A stretch of DNA of 64,000 nucleotides from Aquilaria yunnanensis (taxonomy: Eukaryota > Streptophyta > Magnoliopsida > Malvales > Thymelaeaceae): NCBI GenBank assembly GCA_039654915.1, contig CM077597.1, positions 61,160,001-61,224,000 of the forward strand, read 5' to 3'. Both the position numbers and the translations under genes were made by a program. Below the pieces are notes generated by a model. It ran no database searches and had not been told where the DNA came from. It was given only the letters and a program-made list of their open reading frames with translations. Positions 1 to 12,687 of the stretch are shown one piece after another (position 1 is the first letter of the stretch; every line of letters starts with the position of its first letter).

Positions 1-2022
1 AAATTTGCAACGTCATATCTTTGGCTACAAGGATCCAAATCCATAAATTCTAAATTCCAGTTCAGCCTCCAGATGTTCTCTAGGTGTGGTCAAAATTTCA
101 TAGCAAGATTCATTCTAAACAGGGAGATATTAAAGTTTAGGTACAAGGTCAAAATTCTGGCAACTTTGGGACCATTTTGCCCATACAATTTTTCCAAGCC
201 ATGCAAACACTTCATTCACAAGGGGAAAGCACTCCAAGGCTATCCCATACATGTCCAATACACATATTAATTACATTCTCTTTCATCTAGAAACTTCATG
301 TGGCCAAAACAGAATTTACAAGTAAGCAGCCTATCATTCACACTTAGGCAGCTTTGCACCACATCACTTACATAGCCAAAACATTACTCAAATGTTCACA
401 TACTTGTCTCATTTTACATACAATACATGTAAATGCATAAATTCACTACAATATGGCCTTAACTCAGCTAAATACGCACCCTAGGTTACACGAGGTCCTG
501 AGACACAATGGACTCCAAAAACAGGATGCTGGACAGCTGCTGCACAACACAATAAGTACCACCTTTAAAAATACCAAATGTGCTCCTAAAATCACCAAAT
601 TTTCCAGATCATAACTAGACATACGGAAGTTCATGTACCTGAAATTTCAGATCAAAAATCAAACTACAAAGGTTAGTTTGAAGGTAATCTTTCTGCTGGA
701 CCTGAAATGACAGAATTGAGGGGAGTAAGTTTCATTGATAAACTTAGTAAGGGTAACACTTGGATTCACTAGGAAATGTGACCATCATTAAAACCTGCAT
801 CCAAAGAAACTAAAACAAAAAAACCACAACGCATATATACAAGATATAGCAACCAAATGCGGCAGCCAAACACAAACAATAAACACATGAAATGTGGCAG
901 CAACATATACCATAGGTTAGTCCGTAAAACATGTAATAAACTTAACCAAATCACTATGGCAGCCCTCCTCAAGCTAATGCTTGGTCTTAGGAGGATTTTA
1001 ACACTAGTTAGTACTAACTTTTGGGCTGTAGAAATGCAGAAATTCGCTGCCATCACTGTGCACTTCACACTAGGTCACAAAACCTTCAATAAGTGCACTC
1101 CCCTCACTAAGCTTGGTTCATCAAGCACATGGCTCTCTTCCAAGCTTAGCCCTAGCTCCATGGATGTTTGAAAATTGCAGAAAACAACCCATGAGAGCAA
1201 GAGAACCCTTACCTTGATGGGTATGCTGAAATTGGAGCTTGATCCTAGGTGCACTCAAGCAATAGCACGAACTAGCTTCCAATTGTGCTTCCTTGACTTC
1301 AATTGCAAGTAGTTTTGAGTTTGAAGGTATGGTGGCTATGGAGGAAGTGTGGAGGAGAGGGCTGGATTTATTTTTTCTGGTGGAGGCCAAAATTTAGAGA
1401 GCAAAGGTGGTCTTGACTACTTAAATAGTCAAAAGTACACTAAACACACTTAAGTAGTCTTAACCTTGTCTTATGTCATTTTCCTTGCTACAAGACTATG
1501 GTTTCTTAGTCTTAATCTCTTGGCCCACATTTGACCATCCTTATCTTCCTTTAGCAGCCCTCCTTATGTGGGCTAACCCCACAAAACTTCCATTTGACTT
1601 AAGTCATAGACATACACATCTTAAAGCCTACATTAGAACACTTAGGTCCTTTATGCCTTTTTGTGTTTTCTTTGTCCTTAGTTGTCTTCCATAAGCAATT
1701 TGGTCCTCCAATAGCACTTTCATACCATTCATATCCTTCCCATAACTCTCCAAATCTCTTTTGTGAAAGTTTTGCAATTGAGTACCTGAATTTCCAAAAC
1801 CTTACAAAAAAGTCCATAGGTTGCTTGACAAACAAGCAATCCTTAAGGCTTTTCTTGGGGACCAAGTTACCAACTTGGAACACTTTTAAGGAGGTGTTGA
1901 TCAGGGCTTTTACCCCCCCACACTTTAAACACTATGGTGAGAATTACACAATATAATGGTTTTTTAGCCATTATGACACACTTGTAATTCTCCCATTTTA
2001 TGAGGTGGTAATAGTCCTAACA
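1..2022 (-). repeat. LTR-like ~2 kb AT-rich repeat, copy 1 (cut by window start)
   Basis: This stretch matches 9171-11252 in the same orientation and 6752-8758 in reverse complement, by eye over most of its length with many substitutions. Read on the minus strand it begins TGTTAGGAC at 2022, as LTRs often do. It then has a TATTTAAG element near 1417-1424 and a GT splice-donor-like AAGGTAAGGG near 1206-1215, an architecture common in long plant LTRs. No retroelement protein is encoded. The short open frames here (for example 857-1171 and 1121-1390) are not conserved between copies and I do not regard them as genes. The LTR identity is inferred; the repetition is seen. Confidence 0.6.
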
Positions 2023-4492
2023 TATTTTATGTGAGCTTTTAAGTGTTTCAAGCAAGATTAATGATTGATTAAGCTAGCATTAAGCCCACTCCCATGTCAC
2101 TTGGCTAGTTCTAGTCACACGAATGATTCCACTAGCTTTGCCACCTTCATCAAGTTGTTCCACCATTGTTGAAGGCTTGGTTAAGCTCTTGAATGTGTTC
2201 TTGAATTGTTCTTGGAGGTTCTTGGTGTAATTGAAGCTAAACAAGGAGATTTTTTGGTGGTGAAGGTGGATTCATAAGCTGAAGGACTAAGGAAGTGGAA
2301 TTTAGCTACAAAGAGCCAAGCAAGGGTGTGAATTAAGCTTTAAAAGCTTCAGGCAACAAGGTTGCTAAGTGAAGGTAAGGATTCTATGTATTCACTAAGT
2401 TTCCATAGTTGGACTTTGTTGATGTAGTGATTACTAGGCACTTAGGTGATGGTAAACTTGCCAAAGGATCCTAAGAGGCTGTAGGGGCTAGGGTTGCTTC
2501 TGTAACTAAGATATTGTGCTAATTAAGTAAGTTATGGAAAGCATTTGGGCTTGTAATTGAGTAGTACAACTCAATTCCCAAGCTTGTAAGCTTTTGAATA
2601 GTGTAGGGTATCATTAGCAGGTTAATCAAATTGATCATTACCTTAAGATTATGCTTGCTAGGCCCTGTAGGCGGAGATTTTAAGCTGGTGTTTATGGTGT
2701 TTGAGTTGTGTGCTTCTGTGATTGATTATGCATGTTAACCTTCTTTATATTGATTATCTTGTTATATATGTACTTGCTTGGTCTTTGTGCTTTCATGTTT
2801 TCTTTGTAGGTGTTTGGAATATGTATTCGGTTAAGCTTGGTACTTAAACTATGTTTAGGCCTTGGAGGCTGTATGGAATCCTTACTTAGTTATGAAAGTC
2901 ATGCCTTATCTATTTATGTTAGAGGAAAAGGGTTCCTTGAGAAGCTAAAAGACTGAGTGTGTTGTGTGCTCTTTCAGGTTTAGGCAAGGTAATGTGCTAA
3001 CATGTTTATGGCTTAGTATTCTAAGTTTCAAGTGTTACTTGTGTGGCAAGCCAATGTGTGGAATCCATTACTTGTAGGCTTTAGAAGCTTAGTGATGTAG
3101 GGAACATGCCATAGGGTGGATGCTAGTGCTTAGGAAGTAGATGTACCATGGTGATTGTAGATACGTGTACTTGTATGTGTGTATGTGTTTTTGGTACTAT
3201 GTGTTCAAAAATGGCCAATGGTAGGCTTACTGAGACATGTATGTGTCCAAGTGGTTGTGAAACTTGTGTCTTTAAAACTTGACCTGGTGGTTTTGGTTGC
3301 CATGCATATATATGGAATGAATGAATGATGTTGTTGATGTTCTAAGCATGAATTCCATCTAGGCAACTATCTTAGTTTGATTGAGCATGAGTTTTGTGTA
3401 TGTGTGAGATAGGTGCTGGTAAGCATGCTAGGGCCATGCCCTATGTGTCCTGGTAGTGTCCAGGGCACACCTAGGTGCCCCTTCCATATGCACTAATGCA
3501 CTAGTGCCAAACCTCCATATGTCTAGGAGGGGCCTAAGGTGCATTGCCCATGTGTCCATGGGCAAGTTGGACATTTAGGAACTTATGCAAGGCACCCAAT
3601 CCAATAGTATTACTTGGATACCTTTACTAGTCATTATGGATTCAAAGACCTATAAATGGGCTATAACCACTGTTGGGAAAAACATAAAGTCACAAACTTT
3701 CATATAAACTTGGAGACACTTTAGGTGCACCTAAGAGCCCTTTTAGTGCACCCTAAGGTGCTCCCTACTTTTCTTATGTGCTCTCCACCTTTCCTTGGCC
3801 TACATTATAGCCCTCATCTTTAGTTTAATCTTAATCATCAATTTCACACAATTACTTCTAGGGCACTATTATTGCCCAGGATTGCTAGGAAGTTGAGGAA
3901 TCCCTGGGTTTTGGTTTATAATTATTGGTTTCTATACTTGTAATAAAAATTAATGCACGTGACCTAAGCTTACAAACCTAGATACTAGCATTAAATAATG
4001 CATGATTCGCTTCAGCATGGAAATTTAAACATAAATTAAAACATTCAAAACAATGGCAGATCCACACTTGAAAACAATTGTAAAACTAGCCAAAGCCATA
4101 AACACATTTTCCTACAAGCATTAACCCTATGTACACTATTTAGTTATGTACCTGAATCACAAAAATTATGTAGTTATGTATATGAATCGTAAACCAAAAC
4201 ATAAAACTAACCAATGTTGCTAGAGGCAACTAGTATAATTAAGTACTCAAGCATAACCTATTGAGATGACCAAACTAGGCTAACCACCTGAGCTCCTGAA
4301 GTCCCTTTAGCCTCAATCTCCTCTTGTGCTCCTAGATCAACTACTGCCTAAGGTCAATTCAATAGAGTTAGCATACAACAAACCAATAAACCCAAAGATG
4401 CAAACTAGCAAGTACAACTCATACCTGTTCAACTAGCTCAACAACCAAGCCCAAGTTGTTGACCAAACTCTCTAAACCTGCACACATAAACT
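2023..4492. other. AT-rich non-coding stretch, no gene seen
   Basis: About 2.5 kb without an open frame of note and without similarity to known retroelement proteins. Phrases such as CACCTAGGTGCCCCTTCC near 3468 recur loosely near 59790, so it is probably old LTR-derived sequence. I see no promoter, RNA gene or splice structure that I could defend. Confidence 0.5.
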
Positions 4493-5910
4493 TGTTAGTG
4501 TTGTGCCCAAAAAGGCCAATCATGAGATGATTGTATTTTTGCACATTTAGTCATGATATTTTATTGAGGCATTAATCTAGCAATTTTGTTTGTTGTTTTG
4601 TTTCTGCGTAACGTAATAAACATAATTGTAACCCTAGAATAATGATATTCTTAAACGTCCCTAGTCTAGTATTATTGTGGAGCGGGTTGCAATAATACAT
4701 AATGACTAGCATATGTGGAGACTAATATGAGATATGTAGTCTACGTATGGGTACAAGTTGGAGAACTTGTGTACTGGACCGACCCACCATGAGAACACTT
4801 CATGGATCGTTATATGAGTGTCATAAGTGATTCTCATAGTGATCATGGTATATGTAGTCCTTCGACCTAAGATCATCAAGGTTCCCTACATGTGAGTCAC
4901 ATACTTTGATACTTTCCTTTGTTGCTCGTAACTGAGTGAACTTGAAGGAGGTCATTGGGTATGTCACATATCATGCGGAGGGATTTGTATGATCAAGATG
5001 GGATTTGTCCCTCCTATGTAACGGGAGTGATATCTTTGGGCCCCTTGATAGAGTGAGACTTAGAAAATGCATGGCCATGCTCCGATGAGTTGATATATGA
5101 TATCAATGTCGTCAGTTTAATTTGGTCTACTCGGTAATCAAGAAACCAAAAGATTGGGCTATACGAGAGTGACACATTCCATGTCTCGTGCTTAGTCTTG
5201 ATATCTTGGACAAAGGGACAATGGCATATATCGGTGATGATCATAAAGGTTTAGTCGATTCACCGACAATCTTGTCACTTGGGTAGCAATGATGTGTTGC
5301 TAGACACCGCTCATTGCTTATGATCATAAATGTGATTTATGATCATTGCCAACATGGCAAGAGCCTATTGGGTCGCACACATAGAGCTATTTGGATCATT
5401 AGAGTGCATGGGCTAATTATTTGGGTTATGGTTTCACTTTAATTTCGTATTAATAATGGGCCAAGGAGTTGAGCCATTATTAAGCCCGAAATTAAATCCT
5501 AATTGGATTAGGGCTTTGAAACCCATTTGGCCTGGAAGTTGAGTCTCATTATAAATACAACTTTTAAGTGAGAAATTCACAGGTCTCCTTGCCTTAGCCT
5601 CCCAAAAGGACAGCCGCACTCTTCTCTTGCAATTCCTTGGAGGACGCAAGCTAGCACTGCGAGCACAAGAGAAACGCATTTGCCGGGACGCGGTGGAAGC
5701 GTGGTGATCCTGAGAGGCTCGTGTGGATACCATAGAGAGCCTGAACACGTCAACTATTCAGGTTTTGTGATTCGACTCTACAGTTGAGTGAGAGATCTCA
5801 ACTGAAAATTAGGTATGAAATTTTCGAACACCCGGTTTACCCCGTTTCACTTGGATCCTGGAGGGTTTCGGTTAAATTCTGCTGCGCTGTTTGGCTCCCG
5901 AAACCCAACA
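4493..5910 (+). mobile_element. Solo LTR of the Copia B family
   Basis: A 1418-bp LTR beginning TGTTAGTG and ending CCCAACA. It is closely similar along its whole length to the LTRs at 39551-40966 and 46384-47771. The 5 bases before it (4488-4492) and after it (5911-5915) are both AAACT, a perfect target-site duplication, and no internal sequence is present. This is therefore a solo LTR, left by recombination between the two LTRs of a former full element. It retains the TATAAATA box of the family near 5551. Confidence 0.93.
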
Positions 5911-5915
5911 AAACT

Positions 5916-6409
5916 AAGGGGTGAGAATAATAGATTTTAGTAAAGGGTCTTCGGGGGGTCCCTGCAAAAGAAAACACTAAAGGACATGGGACAATAAATT
6001 TCACAAATCTACCACGAGCTCATTATGGTTTAAGGCCTAATATATGCGCATATACTCGAGTCCCTTAGGACCCTTCCTTATCCTAGCCCTCACCTAGAGA
6101 GTTTTGGCCCTGAACTCACTCTAGCAAGCCTTGACTTGCCTACTGTACCAGGTTGTCACTTGAGCACATAATAACCTCCCCTTGAATACTATATGCAGGA
6201 GCAATCCAAGTCTAGTTGGCGAAGCCAAGTTGGGTGTACTAAGGTCCCATATTAGTGCCTCAGGTCTAGGACTAGGCTAGGCCATTAGGTGTTACTAAAC
6301 TTTCACCCTTCCTATGGTGAACCTTGACTAGCACATGGCCATTCTAGTTTGTGTTACCCACTTTGGGGTAGTCCAATTATGGTGCCAAAATTGTGCATTT
6401 AGACTCCTA
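5916..6409. repeat. Non-coding sequence partly repeated at 11270-11440
   Basis: The part from about 6200 to 6400 resembles 11270-11440 in the same orientation; both carry phrases like CCTCAGGTCTA followed by GGTGTTACTAA or AAGCGTTACTAA. The two similar pieces sit just outside the inverted structure at 6410-11252. No coding sequence was recognised. Confidence 0.45.
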
Positions 6410-6745
6410 GCATTGGTAATGTTCTGTAGGCCATAAGAACACTACCCTTAGTGTGCATACCCAAGTGGCCCTCTTGGGCACTATGTAAATGCATGCATAT
6501 TGGTCCAACCATCACACACATATTCACATTTCATGCACACCATGGCAGCAAAGAAGGAAAACACTAGCACAAGTCTTAATCTTGGCTACCACACATTAGG
6601 CAATCTTGTTAAGTTCTAATGACCAGCCACTACACCTATAATGTCCACTAATAAATTGTATCATTCTAGCCATGTACCTCCCTGTTTTCTTTGCTCCATT
6701 ATCAAGTGAAGACTTAGAGCAAACCAAGGAATTCTTTTTTACATC
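6410..6745 (-). repeat. Inverted-repeat arm, ~330 bp, pairs with 8765-9095
   Basis: The reverse complement of this stretch matches 8765-9095, including the regions reading CCTACAGAAC, AAGAGGGCCACTTGGG and GAACAAAGAAAACAGGG on that strand. The two arms flank the plus-oriented LTR-like repeat at 6752-8758. No coding content is seen. Confidence 0.6.
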
Positions 6746-6751
6746 AATAGC

Positions 6752-8758
6752 TGTTACACCTTCATAAAATGGGAAAATTACAGCATAAGGACCTAAACTT
6801 ATATGCTTTAATTTTCACCATAGTGCATGATTTGTGAAGTGTAATGTATTCAATATACACCCCCCTTAAGTGGAAAAAACAATGATAGCTTGGTCTTTAA
6901 GAAAGCATTGGCACATCACCTAATTTTTAAGTAACCTATGGACTAAATTGTAAGGTTACAAATGTTGGGTACTCAATTGCACAAATTTCTAAAGATGGCT
7001 ATGGAAAGGACATGGATGGAATTATGAAGAAAGGACATGGATGGAATTTAGGATATTGTTGGGGACCAAAGTGCTTAAGAAGGCAAAGTTGATCATTTAT
7101 GGCATAATGCCAACTAAGGATCCAAGTGTCCACCTTTTTGTCTAAAAGCTATAATGACCTTTGACAAGATTCAAGGTGGTTAAAAACATCATTTTCATAG
7201 CCAAAATAGCTAGATATAATCTGTCCAAGTGTTGACTAAAGTTTGAAAAATTTGATATATATGCCACGAAGGTCAAAATGATGTATAAATGAAGAAAAAT
7301 CTTCATTTTCTTGCCATTTCCTCTAAATTTCATCCTGAAGTAGCCAAGGGTTCTTCCTTAACCTTCTCCACCATCCTGCATAGCCACCATACCCTAAGAA
7401 AGCAAGAGGAAGAAAGAGAAAGTAAAGAAGATATCAAATAGTGTAAGAAAACCTAATTTTGGTTCAATTTGGGTTTTCAAATTTCCTAGCAAAAGGTAAG
7501 GGTTTTCGAAAGTTTTTCAGATTGTTTACTATATTTCCAAACATCCATGAAGCTAAGACCATGCTTGGAAGAGAGCAAAAAGCTCAAGGAACCAAGTTTG
7601 GGTTAAGGGGAAAGAAGCATGGCAAGGTTTTGGCCGTAGTGTTACCATGCTAAAGATGGCAGCAAGAAAGAAGGGTTTTTAGAGCCCAAGTTAGTAGTAA
7701 ATAAGACCTAAAAGACACTTAAGACCAAGAAAAATCTTGAGGAGGGCTTCCATAGTGTTACTAAAGTGATATTTTATTGTTTTATTGAATGATTATGGAC
7801 TAACCCTAATGTGTTATTGCTGCTAGCATTACATGTGTTTGTTGCTGTGTTTGCTTGTGCATTGTGTGTATGTGTTGTTTTTGTATGTTTTTATGTCTTT
7901 GGATTTCATGTGGTACGTTGCTATGGAAGACTTTACATTGAAAGCCCTTACTAAGTTCTTTACAAAGAGCTTACTCTTCTTTCTGTCCATTTTCAGGAAC
8001 ACCTAAAAGAGAATGTTCAAACTAATAGTTCTAGTTTGATTTTTCTTGTGAAATTTCAGGTACATGAACTTCAATATGTCTAGTATTAAAATATATTTTT
8101 TTCATTATTTTTAGAGTACATTTTGCTAATTTTAGTGTTGGTAAGTTCTGCCTTACGCAACAGCTGTCTTTTGAAGTTTCTGGAGTGCATTGTGGTTGTA
8201 AGGCTCTCCAAGAAGCTAATGTACATACCCAACTAAGCTAATACATATGTATGATGAATCTATGCATGTAAATACACTATGGATGGTGTATGGATGATAT
8301 ATGAAGCAATAAAGTGATGTTTGAGGTTGAATGTTCAATTCTGTCCATTTTGCTACTCATTAGCTATTCGAAAGAAAATTATGTTTAATGTTTATGGAAT
8401 GTCACTAAATTCAGGGTAATGACTTTCTAAAGTGTTTAAGACATCTCAAAACCTGCCCATGTTGGTTTTTCACCTGGAAATGAATTGTATGAATTTTATG
8501 AAATTTTGTATGGGCATTATGGTCATTAGTTGTACAGATTTGGTACCCTATACTGTAAGAGCCATAACTTACTGTACATAATGAGTTTGGCTATAAAACT
8601 TTGACTACAGCTAGAGCACATACATAGGCTCAACTAAAAATTGAAATTTCTAAATTTGGAGCATTGTAGCCAATGATATGAAATTCCAAAGCTGGCTAAG
8701 TTACTATTCATCTGGTTAGAATTTAGTAACCAACTTAAAAAATCCATAACTTAGTCCA
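6752..8758 (+). repeat. LTR-like ~2 kb repeat, copy 2, opposite orientation
   Basis: It starts TGTTACACC and its reverse complement follows copies 1 and 3 through their length. For example, 7495-7590 matches the reverse complement of 1110-1190, 7670-7770 that of 940-1060, and 8650-8758 that of 9171-9280. It carries a TTCAGG acceptor-like site near 7994. No target-site duplication could be found at these ends, so the borders are approximate. Confidence 0.6.
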
Positions 8759-8764
8759 TAGGTG

Positions 8765-9095
8765 GGATTTTAATGTAAAAAAAAGGTATTGGTTTTCTCT
8801 AAGTCTCTACTTGATAATGGAACAAAGAAAACAGGGGGTTACATGGCTAGAATGATATAGTTTATTAGTGGAAGTTACAGGTGCAGTGGCTGGTCACTAG
8901 AACTTAACAAGATTGCCTAATGTGTGGAAGCCAAAACTAAGAATAGTGCTAGTGTTTTCCTTCTTAGCTTCCATAGTATGCATAAATGTAAATATGTGTT
9001 TTATGGTTTAGCCAATATACATATATTTGCATAAAGACAAGAGGGCCACTTGGGTAATATAGTGAGCGTTGTTCTGATGGCCTACAGAACATGCA
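8765..9095 (+). repeat. Inverted-repeat arm, partner of 6410-6745
   Basis: Reverse-complementary to 6410-6745 with scattered mismatches. It lies between copies 2 and 3 of the LTR-like repeat, so it sits near the centre of a large imperfect palindrome spanning about 6.75-11.25 kb. Confidence 0.6.
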
Positions 9096-9170
9096 TAGCT
9101 CCTAAGAGATTGACACATTAAACATTGTCACTATATTTAAGCTCTTAGAATAGTAACAATAGCCCACGTA

Positions 9171-11252
9171 TGGACCAAGTTATGGATTTTTGAAGTTAGT
9201 TACAAAATTCTGACCAAATGAACAGTAAATTAGCCAACTTTGCAACATCATATCTTTGGCTACATGGCTCCAAATTCAGAAATTCCAAGTCCCAATTCAA
9301 CCCCTAGATGTTCTCTAGGCATGATAAAAATTTCATGCAAAGATTCCTTCTACACAAGGAGATATAGAACTTTAAGTGTAGACTCAAAATTCTGGTCACT
9401 TTATAAGCATTTTGCCCAAACAAAATTTTATAAGTGTGCAAACACTTCATTTACAGGGGGAAAGCCCACCAAAGCTAACCCATATATGTCCATTACACAT
9501 AAGAAATACATTCCCTTTCATTTAAAAACCATATGCGGCCAAAACAGAATTTACAAGTAAGCAGCGCATCATTCACATATAGGCAGCTTTGCACTACTTC
9601 ACTTACGTAGCCAAAACGTTACTCAAATGTTCACATACTTGTCTCATTTTACATACACTACATGTACATGCACACATGCGCTACAAAATGGTCTTAACTA
9701 AGCTAAATACGCAGCCTAGGTTACAGGAGTACCTGAGACACAATGGACTCCAGAACAGGATGCTGGACAGCTGCTGCATAGCACAATAAGTACCACCATT
9801 AAAAATACCAAATGCGCTCCTAAAATCACCAAAATTTCCAGATCATAAGTAGACATATAGACGTTAAAGTATCTGAAAATTCAGGGAAAAAATCAAACCA
9901 CAAAGGTTAGTTTGAAGGTGATCTTTCAGCTGGACCTGAAATGACAGAATTGAGGGGAGTAAGTTTCATTGAGAAACTTAGTAAAGATAACACTTGAATT
10001 CAATAGGCAATGTGACCATCATCAAAACCTACATCCAAAGACACTAAAACAAAAGACTACAATGCATATATACAAGATATAGCAACCAAATGCAGCAGCC
10101 ATTCACAACCAACAAACACATGAAATGTGGCAGCAACATATACTATAGGTTAGTCCATAAAACATGTAATAAACATAAATAAATAACTATGGCAGCCCTC
10201 CTCAAGCTAATGCATGGTCTTACGAGTATTTTAACACTAGTTAGTAATAACTTTGGGGTCTAGAAACCCTCACTTCACTGCCATCATTGTGCACTTCACA
10301 CTAGGTCACAAAACCTTCAATAAGTGCACTCCCTTCACTAAGCTTAGTTCATCAAGCTCATGGCACTCTTCCAAGCTTAGCCCTAGCTCCATGGTTGCTT
10401 AAAAATACAGAAAACAACCCACAAGAGCAAGAGAACCCTTACCAAAGTGGGTAGGCCGAAAATCAAGCTTGATCCTTGAAGTATCCAAGCAATAGCACTA
10501 GTTTGCTTCCAATTGCTTCCTTTTGCCTTCAATTTCAATCAATTGCAAGTTTGAAGGTGTGGTGGTTATGGAGGAAGTATGGTTGTGTTCTTGGGCTGGA
10601 GGAGGATGGAAATGGGAGAGAGATAAGTGAATTGACCACTTAAATGGGCTTAAATGAGCTTAAGGGCACAAAACACACTTAACAAGCTTAACCTTGCTTT
10701 TTGTCATTTTCCTTCTCACTAATTATGGTTTCTTTGTCTTAAACTCATTGGTACATATGTGCCCAACATTTTTGACCCATTTATCAAGCCTTGGCTGCCT
10801 CCCTCATGGTGCAATAATTCAACAATCTCACACTTTGACTTAAGTCAAAAGCTTGAACACCTTAAGGTTTACACTAGGACATTTAGGTCCTTAATGCCTT
10901 TAGTGTTTCCTTTGTCAAAACTTATCTTCCATGATCAATGTGGTCCTCCAATAGGAATTTATACCATTCATATCCTTCCTATAACTCTCCAAAGCTCTTT
11001 CTTGAGAGTTTTGCAATTGAGTACCCAAATTTCCAAAACCTTACAAAAAAGTCCATAGGTTGCTTGACAAACGAGCAATCATTAAGGATTTTCTTAAGGG
11101 CCAAGTTACCAACTTGGAACACTTTTAAGGAGGTGTTGATCATGCCTTTTACCACCCACACTTCAACCAATACGAAGAGGATTACACAATATAATGGCTT
11201 TTTGACCGTTATGCCACACTTGTAATTCTCCCATTTCTGTGTGGTATTAACA
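9171..11252 (-). repeat. LTR-like ~2 kb repeat, copy 3
   Basis: This is the most complete copy in the same orientation as 1-2022. On the minus strand it begins TGTTAATACC at 11252. Alignable landmarks with copy 1 include the start at TTTGCAAC.TCATATCTTTGGC, the block around 10440-10560 and the end block ACACTTGTAATTCTCCC. The flanking five-base strings do not match, so either the ends are eroded or my borders are off by a few bases. Confidence 0.6.
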
Positions 11253-12687
11253 GTTTGGGTGTGCTAGGTTCCCATTCTAGCTCCTTGGGCCTAAGACCCA
11301 AATAGGTAGCTAGGCATACTAAGCATCCACCCCTAGGTGTACCTCCCACTTTAGTCCCTCAGGTCTATGTCCCAACTAGGTGACCAAGCGTTACTAAGCC
11401 TCCACCCTCCTTGGTGAATCTTGTACAATACTAGGCTTGGCATTTTGCTACACTTCAATAAGTCGGCCATCACTAGGAATCATGCTTTCTCTAAGTGCTT
11501 CTTGTGTTACCTAGCACATATTAAGGTCTTAAATGCACTAAGGTAGCTTAACTACCTTGCTCATCAAAGACCCCTCAATGTGCCCAAGTAATTTAGCTTG
11601 AGTGCTAAGTCACCTACCTACTTAGAGATTTTTGTGTTCCTTTTGGTTCCTTAGGGTAGCTTGTAGTTACTTGGAAACTAAGCAACTTCTCAAGCTATGC
11701 CAAGCTCCTACATCACCCAAATCTAGGCTTCGTATGGGCCTTAGAGCTTACATTGTGCCCTAATGCACTTATGTGCCCCTATTAACCTCATAGTGCTTTC
11801 TTTGGCCCTTAGGTATTTTCATTAACTCTTTGTAGTTCTTGTAGCTCTTGAACTAATCTAGGGTCAATGAAATACTAACCCAAAACATCTTTCCAAACTA
11901 CAAGAAGTTGTACCATAAGTTGCCTATACTAACCGTGCCTTAGTGCACATGCACTTCCCTTTGTTGCCTAGGCTGTGGTTCTAGTTTACCATTGCTAGTT
12001 TTCCATGCTCCTTGCTTAAACTACTTGGTTACTCACTATTAATGCATTTAAACTACCTTAGGGATGACTGCAAGCCTCAACTAGGGCACCAAAATACCCT
12101 TAGAAACACACATGGTTCAATTGCGCGCACACCATCTTCTCCTTGCTTCTTTTGATCCATTTGTCATTTGTTCTTTATTCCATTTCCATTTAAATCTTGA
12201 ACCACACTTATGAATATGTCTAGGATGTTTAGGAAGCAATTAGGAACCAAAAATAACCTTTTTGGATTAGTTCCAAAGAAATTGTGGCGCTGCAGCGTGA
12301 GCCTGGTGTCGCGGCACCAGAGTTGCTTTAATGTTGTCAAAAAAAGAGTATCATGGCACCTAGGCCTTAGGAGCATGAATTGGACATGATTTCTTTTGGC
12401 ACCTAGGCGCCTAGAATGGTGCCTTAGTGCTAGAAACTTGCTAGCTTCATTGATCTTCATGAAAACAATGCACAATTGACTCAAACGTAATTCTAATCAC
12501 TTCTAGGCTTGCAATTACTCATCCCCAAGACCAAATATGATAGAAGTACATTAGCATAGCATGGAAAACAAGAAATCATCTTACCTTAAACACAATTATG
12601 CAAGAATGAAGCAAGTAAATCCACATAAGCTTCAAAGGATCCACTAAGGATTTCCTAGGTTCCAAGCAGGTTTCTTTTACAAATGGG
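11253..12687. other. AT-rich non-coding stretch; Copia A target
   Basis: No gene recognised. The piece at 11270-11440 resembles 6200-6400. The last five bases (12683-12687, ATGGG) are the left target-site duplication of Copia A, and the pre-insertion sequence resumes at 39482. An open frame at 12164-12484 on the minus strand has no recognisable homology or supporting features. Confidence 0.5.

Noticed and set aside
857..1390. Short open frames on both strands in the first repeat
   Set aside because: They lie in an LTR-like repeat, are not conserved in the copies at 6752-8758 and 9171-11252, and show no domain.
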